Source of the DNA: JAJYTL01 sp046705265
Lineage (GTDB): Bacteria; Pseudomonadota; Alphaproteobacteria; Ferrovibrionales; Ferrovibrionaceae
Assembly: GCA_046705265.1 (NCBI GenBank)
Contig: JBJKQL010000088.1
Location: 1 to 40,355, forward strand
Length of the DNA: 40,355 nucleotides
Reading direction: 5' to 3'
The first letter of the stretch is position 1, and each line of letters opens with the position of its first letter. Positions 8,107 through 14,922 of this stretch are shown piece by piece. A program made the position numbers and the translations under genes. The notes under the pieces are model-generated. The model worked only from the letters and a program-made list of their open reading frames with translations, did no database searches and was not told where the DNA came from.

Positions 8107-9275
8107 GCGCTTTCTTCGAAAAGCTCACGACCGATCAGCATGCGGCGAATTTCAGAGGTGCCGGCGCCGATCTCGTAGAGTTTGGCATCGCGCAACAAGC
8201 GGCCGGTCGGATAGTCGTTGATATAGCCGTTGCCACCCAGCGCCTGAATCGCCTCCAGAGCCATCCACGTCGCCTTTTCGGCGGCGAAAAGAATGACGCC
8301 GGCGGCATCCTTCCGCGTCACCTTGCCCTGATCGCACGCTTTTGCCACAGCATAGGTATAGGCGCGGGCGGCGCTGAAGATCGTATACATATCGGCGATC
8401 TTGCCCTGCATGAGCTGAAACTCGCCGATTGGCCGGCCGAATTGCTCGCGTTCGTGCACATAGGGCAGCACGACATCGAGGCACGCCTGCATCAGTCCGA
8501 GCGGACCGGCAGAGAGCACGACCCGCTCGTAATCGAGGCCGCGCATCAGGACGGCGACACCCCGGTTGACCTCGCCTAAGACGTTGTCGGCCGGAACTTC
8601 GCAGTCGGTGAAGACCAGCTCGCCCGTGTTCGAGCCGCGCATGCCGAGCTTGTCAAGCTTCGGTGAGGCGGAGAAGCCCTTCATGCCCTTCTCGATCAAG
8701 AAGGCTGTAATGCCGCGCGAGCCGGCGGTCGGGTCCGTTTTGGCGTAGACCACCAGGACGTCAGCATCCGGGCCGTTCGTGATCCACATTTTGCTGCCGT
8801 TTAGGACATAGCGATCCCCGCGGCGTTCTGCCTTCAGCCGCAGAGAAACTACGTCCGAGCCGGCGCCGGTCTCGCTCATCGCGAGCGCCCCGACGTTCTC
8901 GCCCGAAACCAGCTTCGGCAGATAGCGGCCCTTCTGCTCAGGCGTGCCGTTCAGGTGGATTTGATTGACGCAAAGATTGGAATGGGCGCCATAGGAAAGG
9001 CCGACCGCGGCCGATGCGCGGCTGATCTCTTCCATGGCGACGACATGCTCGAGATAACCAAGGCCGCTGCCACCCCATTCTTCCTCGACCGTCACGCCGA
9101 GCAGGCCCAGGGCGCCGAACTTGTGCCAAAGATCGGCCGGAAAATCGTTCTTGCGGTCGATTTCGGCGGCCCGCGGCGCGATTTCGGCGGTGGCGAAATT
9201 GGCGACCGTCTCGCGCAGCATGGCGCAGGACTCGCCGAGCTCGAAAAGAGCGGCAGGGGCGTTGCGAAGAACCAT
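8103..9275 (-). CDS. liuA: Isovaleryl-CoA dehydrogenase
   Basis: This 390-residue acyl-CoA dehydrogenase would oxidise isovaleryl-CoA to 3-methylcrotonyl-CoA, the substrate of the carboxylase at 155-4584. Isovaleryl-CoA dehydrogenases lack the usual catalytic Glu near the C-terminus and use one in the middle of the chain. Both signs are present here. The C-terminal motif is EIGAGTSEIRR, with no Glu at the canonical spot, and Glu250 lies in GLDYERVVLSAGPLGLMQ. The FAD segment LAMSETGAGSDVVS is at about 131-144. The length is normal. It is separated from liuB by four other genes, two of them on the opposite strand, so it is probably its own transcription unit. Confidence 0.92.
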   Translation of the reverse strand: MVLRNAPAALFELGESCAMLRETVANFATAEIAPRAAEIDRKNDFPADLWHKFGALGLLGVTVEEEWGGSGLGYLEHVVAMEEISRASAAVGLSYGAHSNLCVNQIHLNGTPEQKGRYLPKLVSGENVGALAMSETGAGSDVVSLRLKAERRGDRYVLNGSKMWITNGPDADVLVVYAKTDPTAGSRGITAFLIEKGMKGFSASPKLDKLGMRGSNTGELVFTDCEVPADNVLGEVNRGVAVLMRGLDYERVVLSAGPLGLMQACLDVVLPYVHEREQFGRPIGEFQLMQGKIADMYTIFSAARAYTYAVAKACDQGKVTRKDAAGVILFAAEKATWMALEAIQALGGNGYINDYPTGRLLRDAKLYEIGAGTSEIRRMLIGRELFEESA

Positions 9276-9463
9276 TTTGCCGTAGGTCCCGTGATTTGGC
9301 TGTCGACCAGATGGTAGAACCTAGACCGCCGCCAGGAAAGCCTCGCCGCAGACTTCGCATTCAGCCGCGGCGCAATTACGGAAAGTGGGATGCAAAATGG
9401 GCCAATGCGGCAGAGCTATCGCCCCGGGGCCGTGCGCCCGAATGGCCGACCGGGAACTAAATC

Positions 9464-9550
9464 TGGTGCGGTCGAGAAGACTCGAACTTCCACGGGCTCT
9501 CGCCCACAGCGACCTCAACGCTGCGCGTCTACCTGTTCCGCCACGACCGC
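9464..9550 (-). tRNA. tRNA-Leu, anticodon GAG
   Basis: Read on the minus strand, 87 bases fold into a class II tRNA. The acceptor stem GCGGTCG pairs with CGACCGC. The D arm has stem GCG/CGC and a loop containing GG. The anticodon stem CAGCG/CGCTG closes the loop TTGAGGT (anticodon GAG). There is a long variable arm GGGC/GCCC as required for tRNA-Leu, and the T loop is TTCGAGT. The 3' CCA is encoded. A weak promoter (TTGAAT, 17 bases, TATTCC) lies upstream on the same strand. Confidence 0.95.
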
Positions 9551-9683
9551 CGGCTAGGCCGGTGGGGAATAGCAAATCCTAAGACTGCATTCAAGCCGGT
9601 TAGGGACTTTGTGCAAAAAGAAATCACCGCCCAAGGAACAATGGCAACGATAATATTTAACAGTGGCGAAAGAGGGCCTATGT

Positions 9684-9695
9684 GGCAAATTTGCC
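9684..9695. promoter_or_regulatory. Perfect 12-base palindrome, possible operator
   Basis: GGCAAATTTGCC is its own reverse complement and lies in the AT-rich region about 335 bases before the cytochrome-porin start. The size and symmetry suit a dimeric repressor site. No regulator can be named. Confidence 0.3.
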
Positions 9696-9773
9696 GCAGT
9701 CGATACTCATGAATCATGGTTCCGCGATTAAGGCTCAAGTTCTTGATCCAGGTCAATTTCCTCTTCACTATCG

Positions 9774-9779
9774 TATGAT
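9774..9779 (+). promoter_or_regulatory. Possible -10 element for the cytochrome-porin gene
   Basis: TATGAT lies within the small inverted repeat GTATGATAC (9773-9781). No clear -35 sits at 16-18 bases; TTGATC at 9743-9748 is too far. If used, transcription would start near 9786 and give a leader of about 240 bases. Confidence 0.22.
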
Positions 9780-9876
9780 ACTAAGCCACGGGACGGGGAA
9801 AACCGGGGCGAATTCGAGCGTGACATTGCCTTGGAAGGCCCCGCGGTCAGTCGCCGGATCACCGGTTTTGGCTGAC

Positions 9877-9908
9877 TGATCTCCCGCCTCGTGCGAGCGC
9901 GGCGATCA
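9877..9908 (+). promoter_or_regulatory. Strong hairpin in the presumed leader of the cytochrome genes
   Basis: TGATC (9877-9881) pairs with GATCA (9904-9908), CCGC (9884-9887) with GCGG (9899-9902), and CTCG (9888-9891) with CGAG (9894-9897), with small bulges. An AGGAGG-like sequence follows at once (9908-9913) but has no ATG at suitable spacing. It could be a leader RNA structure or a terminator-like element. There is no U tract. Confidence 0.4.
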
Positions 9909-10029
9909 GGAGGCCCACGGAAGGATTGGTTTCTGGCCGGCGACCTAGAAAGCGGGATCCGAGGTTGGCCACGGACCTCGCCGAAACCCTGGTCTCGCTC
10001 CTCGAGCTAACCTAGTGATGGGGGAAGGC

Positions 10030-11415
10030 ATGACGCCTGTAAGACAGTTATGGATAAAGAGCGGTATCGTCGTTGGCGCGCTCGGCTTGTCGCTTTTGGC
10101 GGCGCGCCCCGCAGAAGCGGTGCCGAGCTTCGCGCGCCAGACAGGAATGGCATGCGAGGCATGTCATACCGTTTTTCCGGAGCTGACGCCCTTCGGCCGG
10201 CTGTTCAAAATGAACGGCTATACGATTTCCAACATCCAACAGGTCACGGCGACGACGCCGCAACAGAACGCGACCCTGGCGCTGAATGAGATTCCGCCGA
10301 TCTCCTTCATGGCGCAGTTCGGAGACACAACTATGGGCAAGGGAGCTCCGGACTCGGGGGTCGCCGGCGCCAAGGCTCAGAACAACAATCTGCAGTTCCC
10401 GCAGCAGATGAGCTTCTTTTATGCCGGCGAGGTCGCCCCCAAACTCGGCGCCTTCTTCCAAATCACCTATGACCACACCGCCGATCACTTCAGCATCGAC
10501 AATACCGACATCCGCTTTGCCAACCAGGGCATGGCCGGCAGTCAGAACTTCATCTACGGGGTCACGTTCAACAACAACCCGACGGTGCAGGACCCATGGA
10601 ACTCGACGCCGGCTTGGGGTTATCCCTATGCGGCCAGTAACGTCAATATCGGGCCTGCGGCGGCGACTCAGATCGACGGCACGGAGGCCCAGAACGTCGC
10701 CGGCCTTGGTCCCTATTTCTATTTCCCCGATCTGATCGGAGGCGGCAGTCTTTATGTCGAGGCAGACGGCTATCGTTCGAGCATTGCTGGCGTGACTCAG
10801 CTCGACAGCACCCAGTCAAACGTGATCTCTGGGATCGCCCCCTATTGGCGGGTTGCGTGGGAAAAGGACTGGGCTCGCAACTCGTTTGAGATCGGCACCT
10901 ATGGGTTCGCGCCGCATCTTTATCCCGGCAATGGCGTCCCTCTCAGCGGCCCAACCAACGACTATACGGACGTCGCTGGCGACCTTCAGTACCAGTATAT
11001 CGGCTCTAACAACATCTTCTCCCTCGCAGCCACCGCTATCCACGAGATTCAGGATTATCATGTGGCCGGGTTTGCTTCGAATTCGTCCGACACGCTCAAC
11101 ACCGCGCGGATCACCGGAAGCTGGTACTACCAGCGCCGTTACGGCGGCAATATCCAGTTCTTCGACACCTGGGGCACCTCCGATGCAACCCTATATACAA
11201 CGGGCGCAACGGACGGCACCAACAGCGCGAACGGCAGCCCCGATACCAACGGGGTGACCCTGCAGGCCGACTACATGCCTTGGGAAAATACGCGTCTGCT
11301 TGCCCAATATACGATCTACAACAAGTTCAACGGTGGCTCGTCCAATTATGATGGCTTGGGACGCAGCGCCTCGGACAACAATACCCTCTACCTTGGTCTC
11401 TGGATCGCCTTCTGA
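10030..11415 (+). CDS. Cyc2-like fused monoheme cytochrome c / outer-membrane beta-barrel protein
   Basis: This 461-residue predicted secreted protein has a signal peptide with a hydrophobic core at about 10-25 and a cleavage site after RPAEA (residue 30). The mature N-terminus then reads VPSFARQTGMACEACHTVFP, containing the only heme-binding motif, CEACH (42-46). FPELTPFGRLFKMNGYT follows, and the remaining roughly 390 residues are alternating aromatic/polar strands with many Tyr, Asn and Gly and no long hydrophobic helices. The chain ends LYLGLWIAF with a terminal Phe, as in outer-membrane barrels. This layout and the FARQTG...CxxCH...PFGRxFK...GYT pattern match, from memory, Cyc2, the outer-membrane cytochrome of iron oxidisers. 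The ATG at 10030 is chosen; in-frame GTG 10015 and ATG 10018 only lengthen the signal peptide. A periplasmic diheme cytochrome gene follows. Homologues of unknown role with the same motif also exist, so iron oxidation is inference. Confidence 0.75.
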   Translation: MTPVRQLWIKSGIVVGALGLSLLAARPAEAVPSFARQTGMACEACHTVFPELTPFGRLFKMNGYTISNIQQVTATTPQQNATLALNEIPPISFMAQFGDTTMGKGAPDSGVAGAKAQNNNLQFPQQMSFFYAGEVAPKLGAFFQITYDHTADHFSIDNTDIRFANQGMAGSQNFIYGVTFNNNPTVQDPWNSTPAWGYPYAASNVNIGPAAATQIDGTEAQNVAGLGPYFYFPDLIGGGSLYVEADGYRSSIAGVTQLDSTQSNVISGIAPYWRVAWEKDWARNSFEIGTYGFAPHLYPGNGVPLSGPTNDYTDVAGDLQYQYIGSNNIFSLAATAIHEIQDYHVAGFASNSSDTLNTARITGSWYYQRRYGGNIQFFDTWGTSDATLYTTGATDGTNSANGSPDTNGVTLQADYMPWENTRLLAQYTIYNKFNGGSSNYDGLGRSASDNNTLYLGLWIAF

Positions 11416-11430
11416 GGTAACGAGTGATGC

Positions 11431-11459
11431 GCGGGAAGATCGCCAAACGGTCTTCCCGC
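11431..11459 (+). promoter_or_regulatory. Intercistronic hairpin between the two cytochrome genes
   Basis: GCGGGAAGA (11431-11439) and TCTTCCCGC (11451-11459) are perfect inverted repeats. Inner pairs (T-G, CG/CG) extend the stem to about 12 pairs with a CCAAA loop. No T tract follows. It starts 15 bases after the first stop codon, as expected for an mRNA-stabilising or partial-termination element. Confidence 0.55.
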
Positions 11460-11501
11460 CTGGCTTTCCAACGAATTGCCGGCCTTGGGCGCAACTTGTT
11501 T

Positions 11502-11507
11502 AAGGAG
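11502..11507 (+). promoter_or_regulatory. Ribosome binding site deciding the GTG start of the c4-type cytochrome
   Basis: AAGGAG stands 9 bases before the GTG at 11517, where the family-like signal peptide begins. The frame is open further upstream, but that part would read through the intercistronic hairpin. Confidence 0.7.
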
Positions 11508-11516
11508 AAGTCAACC

Positions 11517-12128
11517 GTGATACGGAAATTCACAATGATTGTCGGCAGCGTCTTAGCCCTTGGCGCCAGCGCTGCCTTGGCTCAGGAGGCGGTTCCAGTC
11601 CAGCCGGCCACGTTGGTACGCGAGGTGTGCGCCAACTGCCACGGACTCCATGGCCGCAGCGTGTCCCCGACCTTCCCCAACCTGGCCGGCCAGCCAGCCG
11701 CCTATATCGAAATGCAGCTCAACCAGTTCCGTGAGCATACCCGGGCCGATCCGCATGCCCGGGCTTATATGTGGGGCATCGCGTCCAATATGTCGAACGC
11801 GATGATCAAGGGGCTTGCGCAATACTTCGCGTCGCAAAAACCCGCTCCGGGCACGCCCCAGAGCCCGGCGCTCGTTGCCGCCGGCAAGAAGATCTTCGAT
11901 GAGGGTGATCCGAAACAGGGAATCCCGGCGTGCAAGGCCTGTCACGGCGCCGTGGGGCAAGGCATGGGGACCTTTCCGCGCCTCGCCGGTCAGCACCGCG
12001 ACTATATCCTTGAGCAGCTCGTCGCGTTCCAAACCAACACACGCTCCAATGTCGTCATGCATGCCAATGTGCAGAACATGACGCACGACGAGATGGAGGA
12101 GATCGCCGCTTATCTCGCTTCACTCTAG
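11517..12128 (+). CDS. Diheme c4-type cytochrome c, periplasmic
   Basis: This 203-residue protein starts at GTG and has a signal peptide cleaved after SAALA (about residue 22). It consists of two similar cytochrome c domains. The first has CANCH (38-42) followed by FPNLAGQPAAYI and a candidate axial Met at 92 or 95. The second has CKACH (139-143) followed by FPRLAGQHRDYI and Met188 in NVQNMTHDEM. The duplicated CxxCHG...P.LAGQ..YI pattern is the c4 family signature. Such proteins carry electrons between periplasmic donors and terminal oxidases. In Acidithiobacillus ferrooxidans the c4-type Cyc1 is encoded directly after Cyc2 and takes electrons from that pathway; the arrangement here is the same. 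No oxidase or blue-copper gene lies nearby. Confidence 0.88.
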   Translation: MIRKFTMIVGSVLALGASAALAQEAVPVQPATLVREVCANCHGLHGRSVSPTFPNLAGQPAAYIEMQLNQFREHTRADPHARAYMWGIASNMSNAMIKGLAQYFASQKPAPGTPQSPALVAAGKKIFDEGDPKQGIPACKACHGAVGQGMGTFPRLAGQHRDYILEQLVAFQTNTRSNVVMHANVQNMTHDEMEEIAAYLASL

Positions 12129-12185
12129 ATTCGGTGAAGCCGCGCGGAGCAAGAGCGCCACATACGTTCCGGCGTTTCGAAATCG

Positions 12186-12217
12186 ACGGGGGCGCAGCCA
12201 GCGATGGCCGCCCCCGT
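12186..12217. terminator. Hairpin between convergent cytochrome and FliN-like genes
   Basis: ACGGGGGCG (12186-12194) pairs perfectly with CGCCCCCGT (12209-12217). Inside, GCCA/TGGC closes a GCGA tetraloop, leaving a 2-base bulge. It lies in the 140-base gap between two convergent genes, the usual place for a bidirectional terminator, although no strong T run follows on either side. Confidence 0.5.
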
Positions 12218-12268
12218 TGCGTTCTGGCCGTGCCGATCTGTCTCGGGAATGCAGGCGAGGCGGAACGC

Positions 12269-12496
12269 CTATGCCTCGACGACGTCGGTTATCGCCACCG
12301 CGACGTTCTCACCGCTGATCACGACGTCGCCACGGGCGATAAGACGGTTGTTGGCGAAAACCCAGACCGGGGCATCGACGCTGCCTTCAAGTTCGATGAT
12401 CGCGCCGCGGCCCATCTTCAAGAGCTGATGGATCGGCATCACCGCTTTGCCAAGCACGACCGAAACTTCGACGTCCACTTCCTGGATTGCGTCCAC
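12269..12496 (-). CDS. Short FliN-like protein (single SpoA/surface-presentation domain)
   Basis: This 75-residue protein starts with GTG. It reads VDVEVSVVLGKAVMPIHQLL (about 8-27), then MGRGAIIEL, NNRLIARGDVVISGEN and VAVAITDVV. This is the SpoA domain of FliN, which builds the C-ring of the flagellar switch. Usual FliN proteins are 100 residues or more, with an N-terminal extension. Here a stop codon (12542-12544) lies 15 codons before the GTG, and no other start codon lies between. GAGGG precedes the GTG by 4 bases. No other flagellar gene is in the window. It could be the genome's true fliN, a paralogue, or a remnant whose 5' end is gone. Confidence 0.65.
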   Translation of the reverse strand: MDAIQEVDVEVSVVLGKAVMPIHQLLKMGRGAIIELEGSVDAPVWVFANNRLIARGDVVISGENVAVAITDVVEA

Positions 12497-12597
12497 CGTG
12501 CCCTCGCGGAGATGCCCAAAGCGCGGGCTGATCCTAGGTCTTCAAGGTTAGCAAAGGATTAAGCCCAAAATTCTCGCGGTCGCCGCGCAGCGACTTA

Positions 12598-12623
12598 AAT
12601 GATCCCATTCAATGATCCCACTC
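12598..12623. repeat. Tandem 13-base direct repeat upstream of lipB
   Basis: AATGATCCCATTC (12598-12610) is followed immediately by AATGATCCCACTC (12611-12623), differing at one base. It lies in the divergent gap between the FliN-like gene and lipB, 30 bases before the chosen lipB start. It could be a regulator site or simple slippage. Confidence 0.6.
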
Positions 12624-12652
12624 CTTGCCGCGGCCGTGGTAGGCTTCTCATC

Positions 12653-13327
12653 GTGCTTAAATTGTCTGCTCCGGAATGGCGCACGACCGCCGGCCTTGTC
12701 CGCTACCCCGACGCTATACAGGCTATGGAGGATCGGGTCGCCGCCATTCGCCGCGGCGCGGCACCGGAACTGATCTGGCTTCTCGAGCATCCGCCGCTCT
12801 ATACTGCCGGCACGTCGGCCGACGAAGCCGAACTGCTCGATCCCGGCCGACTACCGGTATTTCGCACTGGCCGCGGAGGCCGCTTCACTTATCACGGCCC
12901 GGGACAACGGGTTGCCTATGTGATGCTCGATCTCCGCCGCCGGGATATCGATCCGCACCGTTATGTCCGCGGGCTCGAGGCCTGGATCATTGCGGCCCTG
13001 GGGGATTTCGGCGTTCAGGGCGAGCGCCGCAAGGGCCGAGTCGGGATATGGGTGGCGCGGAACGGCGTCGAGGAGAAAATCGGCGCCATCGGCGTCCGCA
13101 TCCGTCACGGCGTGAGCTTCCACGGCGTTTGCGTCAATGTCCGCCCCGCCCTGGCGCATTATCTCGGCATCGTCCCCTGCGGCATCCGGGACCATGGCGT
13201 GACGTCGCTCGCCGCGCTCGGCCGCGACGCCACTCTCGCCGATCTCGATCACGCCCTCGCCCGGCATTTTCCGGCGGTCTTTCCCGAGCCGGCGGAAGCC
13301 GCGCGCATCGGCCGAATCCCCGCTTGA
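12653..13327 (+). CDS. lipB: Octanoyl-[acyl carrier protein]:protein N-octanoyltransferase
   Basis: This 224-residue enzyme transfers octanoate from acyl carrier protein to lipoyl domains of 2-oxoacid dehydrogenases and the glycine cleavage H protein, the first step of lipoate synthesis. Conserved blocks are WLLEHPPLYTAGTS (43-56), FRTGRGGRFTYHGPGQ (70-85), the Lys142 region EKIGAIGVRI, and catalytic Cys176 in VPCGIRDHGVTS. The GTG at 12653 gives an N-terminus like other alphaproteobacterial LipB proteins. An in-frame ATG at 12599 would add 18 residues lying over the tandem repeat, so the start is uncertain. Confidence 0.9.
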   Translation: MLKLSAPEWRTTAGLVRYPDAIQAMEDRVAAIRRGAAPELIWLLEHPPLYTAGTSADEAELLDPGRLPVFRTGRGGRFTYHGPGQRVAYVMLDLRRRDIDPHRYVRGLEAWIIAALGDFGVQGERRKGRVGIWVARNGVEEKIGAIGVRIRHGVSFHGVCVNVRPALAHYLGIVPCGIRDHGVTSLAALGRDATLADLDHALARHFPAVFPEPAEAARIGRIPA

Positions 13328-13419
13328 CCGGCGCCGCCCGGGCGCTTCACGCTGCTACGGGCGCAAGCAGGAACGGCGGGCGACATCCCGGCTCTCAGAA
13401 GCCGGCGCGGGAGGAATAG

Positions 13420-14898
13420 ATGCGGAAATATCAGATGCACATCGGCGGGGCCTGGGTCAATTCGGCCTCCGGCGAATGGTTCGAGACCTATAACCCCTAT
13501 ACCGGCAAGCCCTGGGCATTGATTCCGAAAGGCAACGCCGAGGACGTGGACCGCGCGGTCAAGGCGGCGCAGGAAGCGTTCACGCGCGGGCCGTGGCCCG
13601 CGCTCACCGCATCGGCGCGCGGTGCGCTGTTGCGCAAACTCGGCGATCTGGTCGCCGAGCACGCGCAAAGCTTGACCGAGACCGAAGTCCGCGACAACGG
13701 CAAGCTGATCGCCGAGATGGGCGCGCAGCTCCGGTACGTGCCGCAGTGGTACTATTATTATGGCGGTCTGGCGGACAAGATCGAAGGTGCGGTGATCCCG
13801 ATCGACAAATCGGGAGTGTTCAATTTCACCCGCTACGAACCGCTTGGCGTGGTGGCGGCGATCGTGCCCTGGAACTCACCGCTCCTGCTGACCGCCTGGA
13901 AGCTCGCGCCGGCGCTCGCCGCCGGCAATACCATCGTCGTCAAGCCGTCGGAATTCACCTCGGCCTCGATGCTGGAATTCATGCGCCTGGTCGAGGCGGC
14001 GGGGTTTCCGCCCGGCGTCGTCAACGTGGTAACCGGATTCGGAGCCGATGTCGGCGCGCCGCTGGTCGAGCATCCGCTGGTGAACAAGGTTGCCTTCACG
14101 GGCTCCGATGCCACCGGCCAGCGCATCTACGAGGCGGCGGCGCGTGGCCTGAAGCGGGTCAGCCTCGAGCTTGGCGGCAAGTCGCCGAATATCGTCTTCG
14201 ACGACGCCAAGATGGACGACGCGGTCAAGGGCGCGATTTCGGGCATTTTCGCCGCCACCGGCCAGACCTGCATCGCCGGCTCGCGCCTCCTTGTGCAGAA
14301 GAAAATTCATAACGAGTTCGTCGAAAAGCTGGTCGCCTTCGCGCGCACGGCGAAGCTGGGCGATCCGTCGCAGCCGGAAACCCAGGTCGGGCCGGTCACG
14401 ACCCAGCCGCAGTACCAGAAGGTTCTCCACTATCTCGAGGTTGCCAAGGGAGAGGGCGCGAAATGCGTGCTCGGCGGCGGCCCCGCGCAGCGGCCGGATC
14501 TCGGCGGCGGTTGGTTTGTGGAACCCACCATCTTCACCGGCGTCGACAACCACATGCGGATCGCCCAGGAAGAAGTCTTCGGCCCGGTTCTTTCCGTCAT
14601 CCCCTTCGAGGACGAGGAGGACGCGGTCGCCATCGCCAACGACGTTCTCTACGGCCTCGCGGCGGGGGTTTGGACGCAGAACATCCGCCGCGCCATCCTG
14701 ATGTCGGAGAAGCTTCGGGCCGGCACGGTCTGGGTCAACACCTACCGCGCGGTCAGCTATATGTCGCCGTTCGGCGGCTACAAGCGGAGCGGCCTCGGAC
14801 GGGAAAACGGCGCCGAGGCGATCTATGAATATCTTCAGATCAAGAGCGTATGGATCAGCACCGCGACGGAAGTACCGAACCCCTTCGTCATGCGCTGA
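13420..14898 (+). CDS. NAD(P)+-dependent aldehyde dehydrogenase
   Basis: This 492-residue protein of the ALDH superfamily oxidises an aldehyde to the acid. It has the oxyanion Asn152 in VPWNSPLL, cofactor-binding KPSEFT, the general base Glu250 in LELGGKSPN, and the catalytic Cys284 in GQTCIAGSRL. The C-terminal PFGGYKRSGLGRENG is also canonical. GGAGGAATAG precedes the ATG and supports this start. It follows lipB by 92 bases and converges with acyP. Motifs identify the superfamily but not the substrate. Confidence 0.92.
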   Translation: MRKYQMHIGGAWVNSASGEWFETYNPYTGKPWALIPKGNAEDVDRAVKAAQEAFTRGPWPALTASARGALLRKLGDLVAEHAQSLTETEVRDNGKLIAEMGAQLRYVPQWYYYYGGLADKIEGAVIPIDKSGVFNFTRYEPLGVVAAIVPWNSPLLLTAWKLAPALAAGNTIVVKPSEFTSASMLEFMRLVEAAGFPPGVVNVVTGFGADVGAPLVEHPLVNKVAFTGSDATGQRIYEAAARGLKRVSLELGGKSPNIVFDDAKMDDAVKGAISGIFAATGQTCIAGSRLLVQKKIHNEFVEKLVAFARTAKLGDPSQPETQVGPVTTQPQYQKVLHYLEVAKGEGAKCVLGGGPAQRPDLGGGWFVEPTIFTGVDNHMRIAQEEVFGPVLSVIPFEDEEDAVAIANDVLYGLAAGVWTQNIRRAILMSEKLRAGTVWVNTYRAVSYMSPFGGYKRSGLGRENGAEAIYEYLQIKSVWISTATEVPNPFVMR

Positions 14899-14922
14899 CG
14901 ACGGTTTTCCCGCCGGCAGGCC

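Larger units (their letters stand above)
9551..10029. other. 479-base stretch without a convincing gene, upstream of the cytochrome-porin gene
   Basis: No frame here has recognisable protein sequence. The stretch holds an AT-richer part (about 9600-9790) with a perfect 12-base palindrome and a TATGAT box, then a GC-rich part with a strong hairpin at 9877-9908. It probably contains the tRNA promoter on the minus strand and the promoter plus long 5' leader of the cytochrome genes on the plus strand. Confidence 0.5.

Noticed and set aside
9464..9550. Attachment-site duplication of the tRNA-Leu 3' end
   Set aside because: No second copy of the tRNA end sequence was noticed in the window, and there is no integrase gene.
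9529..9768. Minus-strand 79-codon frame overlapping the tRNA-Leu promoter side
   Set aside because: It overlaps the 5' end of the tRNA gene and ends in low-information basic sequence with no ribosome binding site or homology that I recognise.
9926..10015. Possible TTG-started leader peptide before the cytochrome-porin gene
   Set aside because: The AGGAGG sequence is too far from the TTG, and the peptide shows no regulatory codon run, so it is not supported as a gene.
10015..10029. Earlier GTG/ATG starts for the cytochrome-porin gene
   Set aside because: They only add five residues before a normal signal peptide. The GGGGA-type site fits the ATG at 10030 about as well or better, though proof needs N-terminal data.
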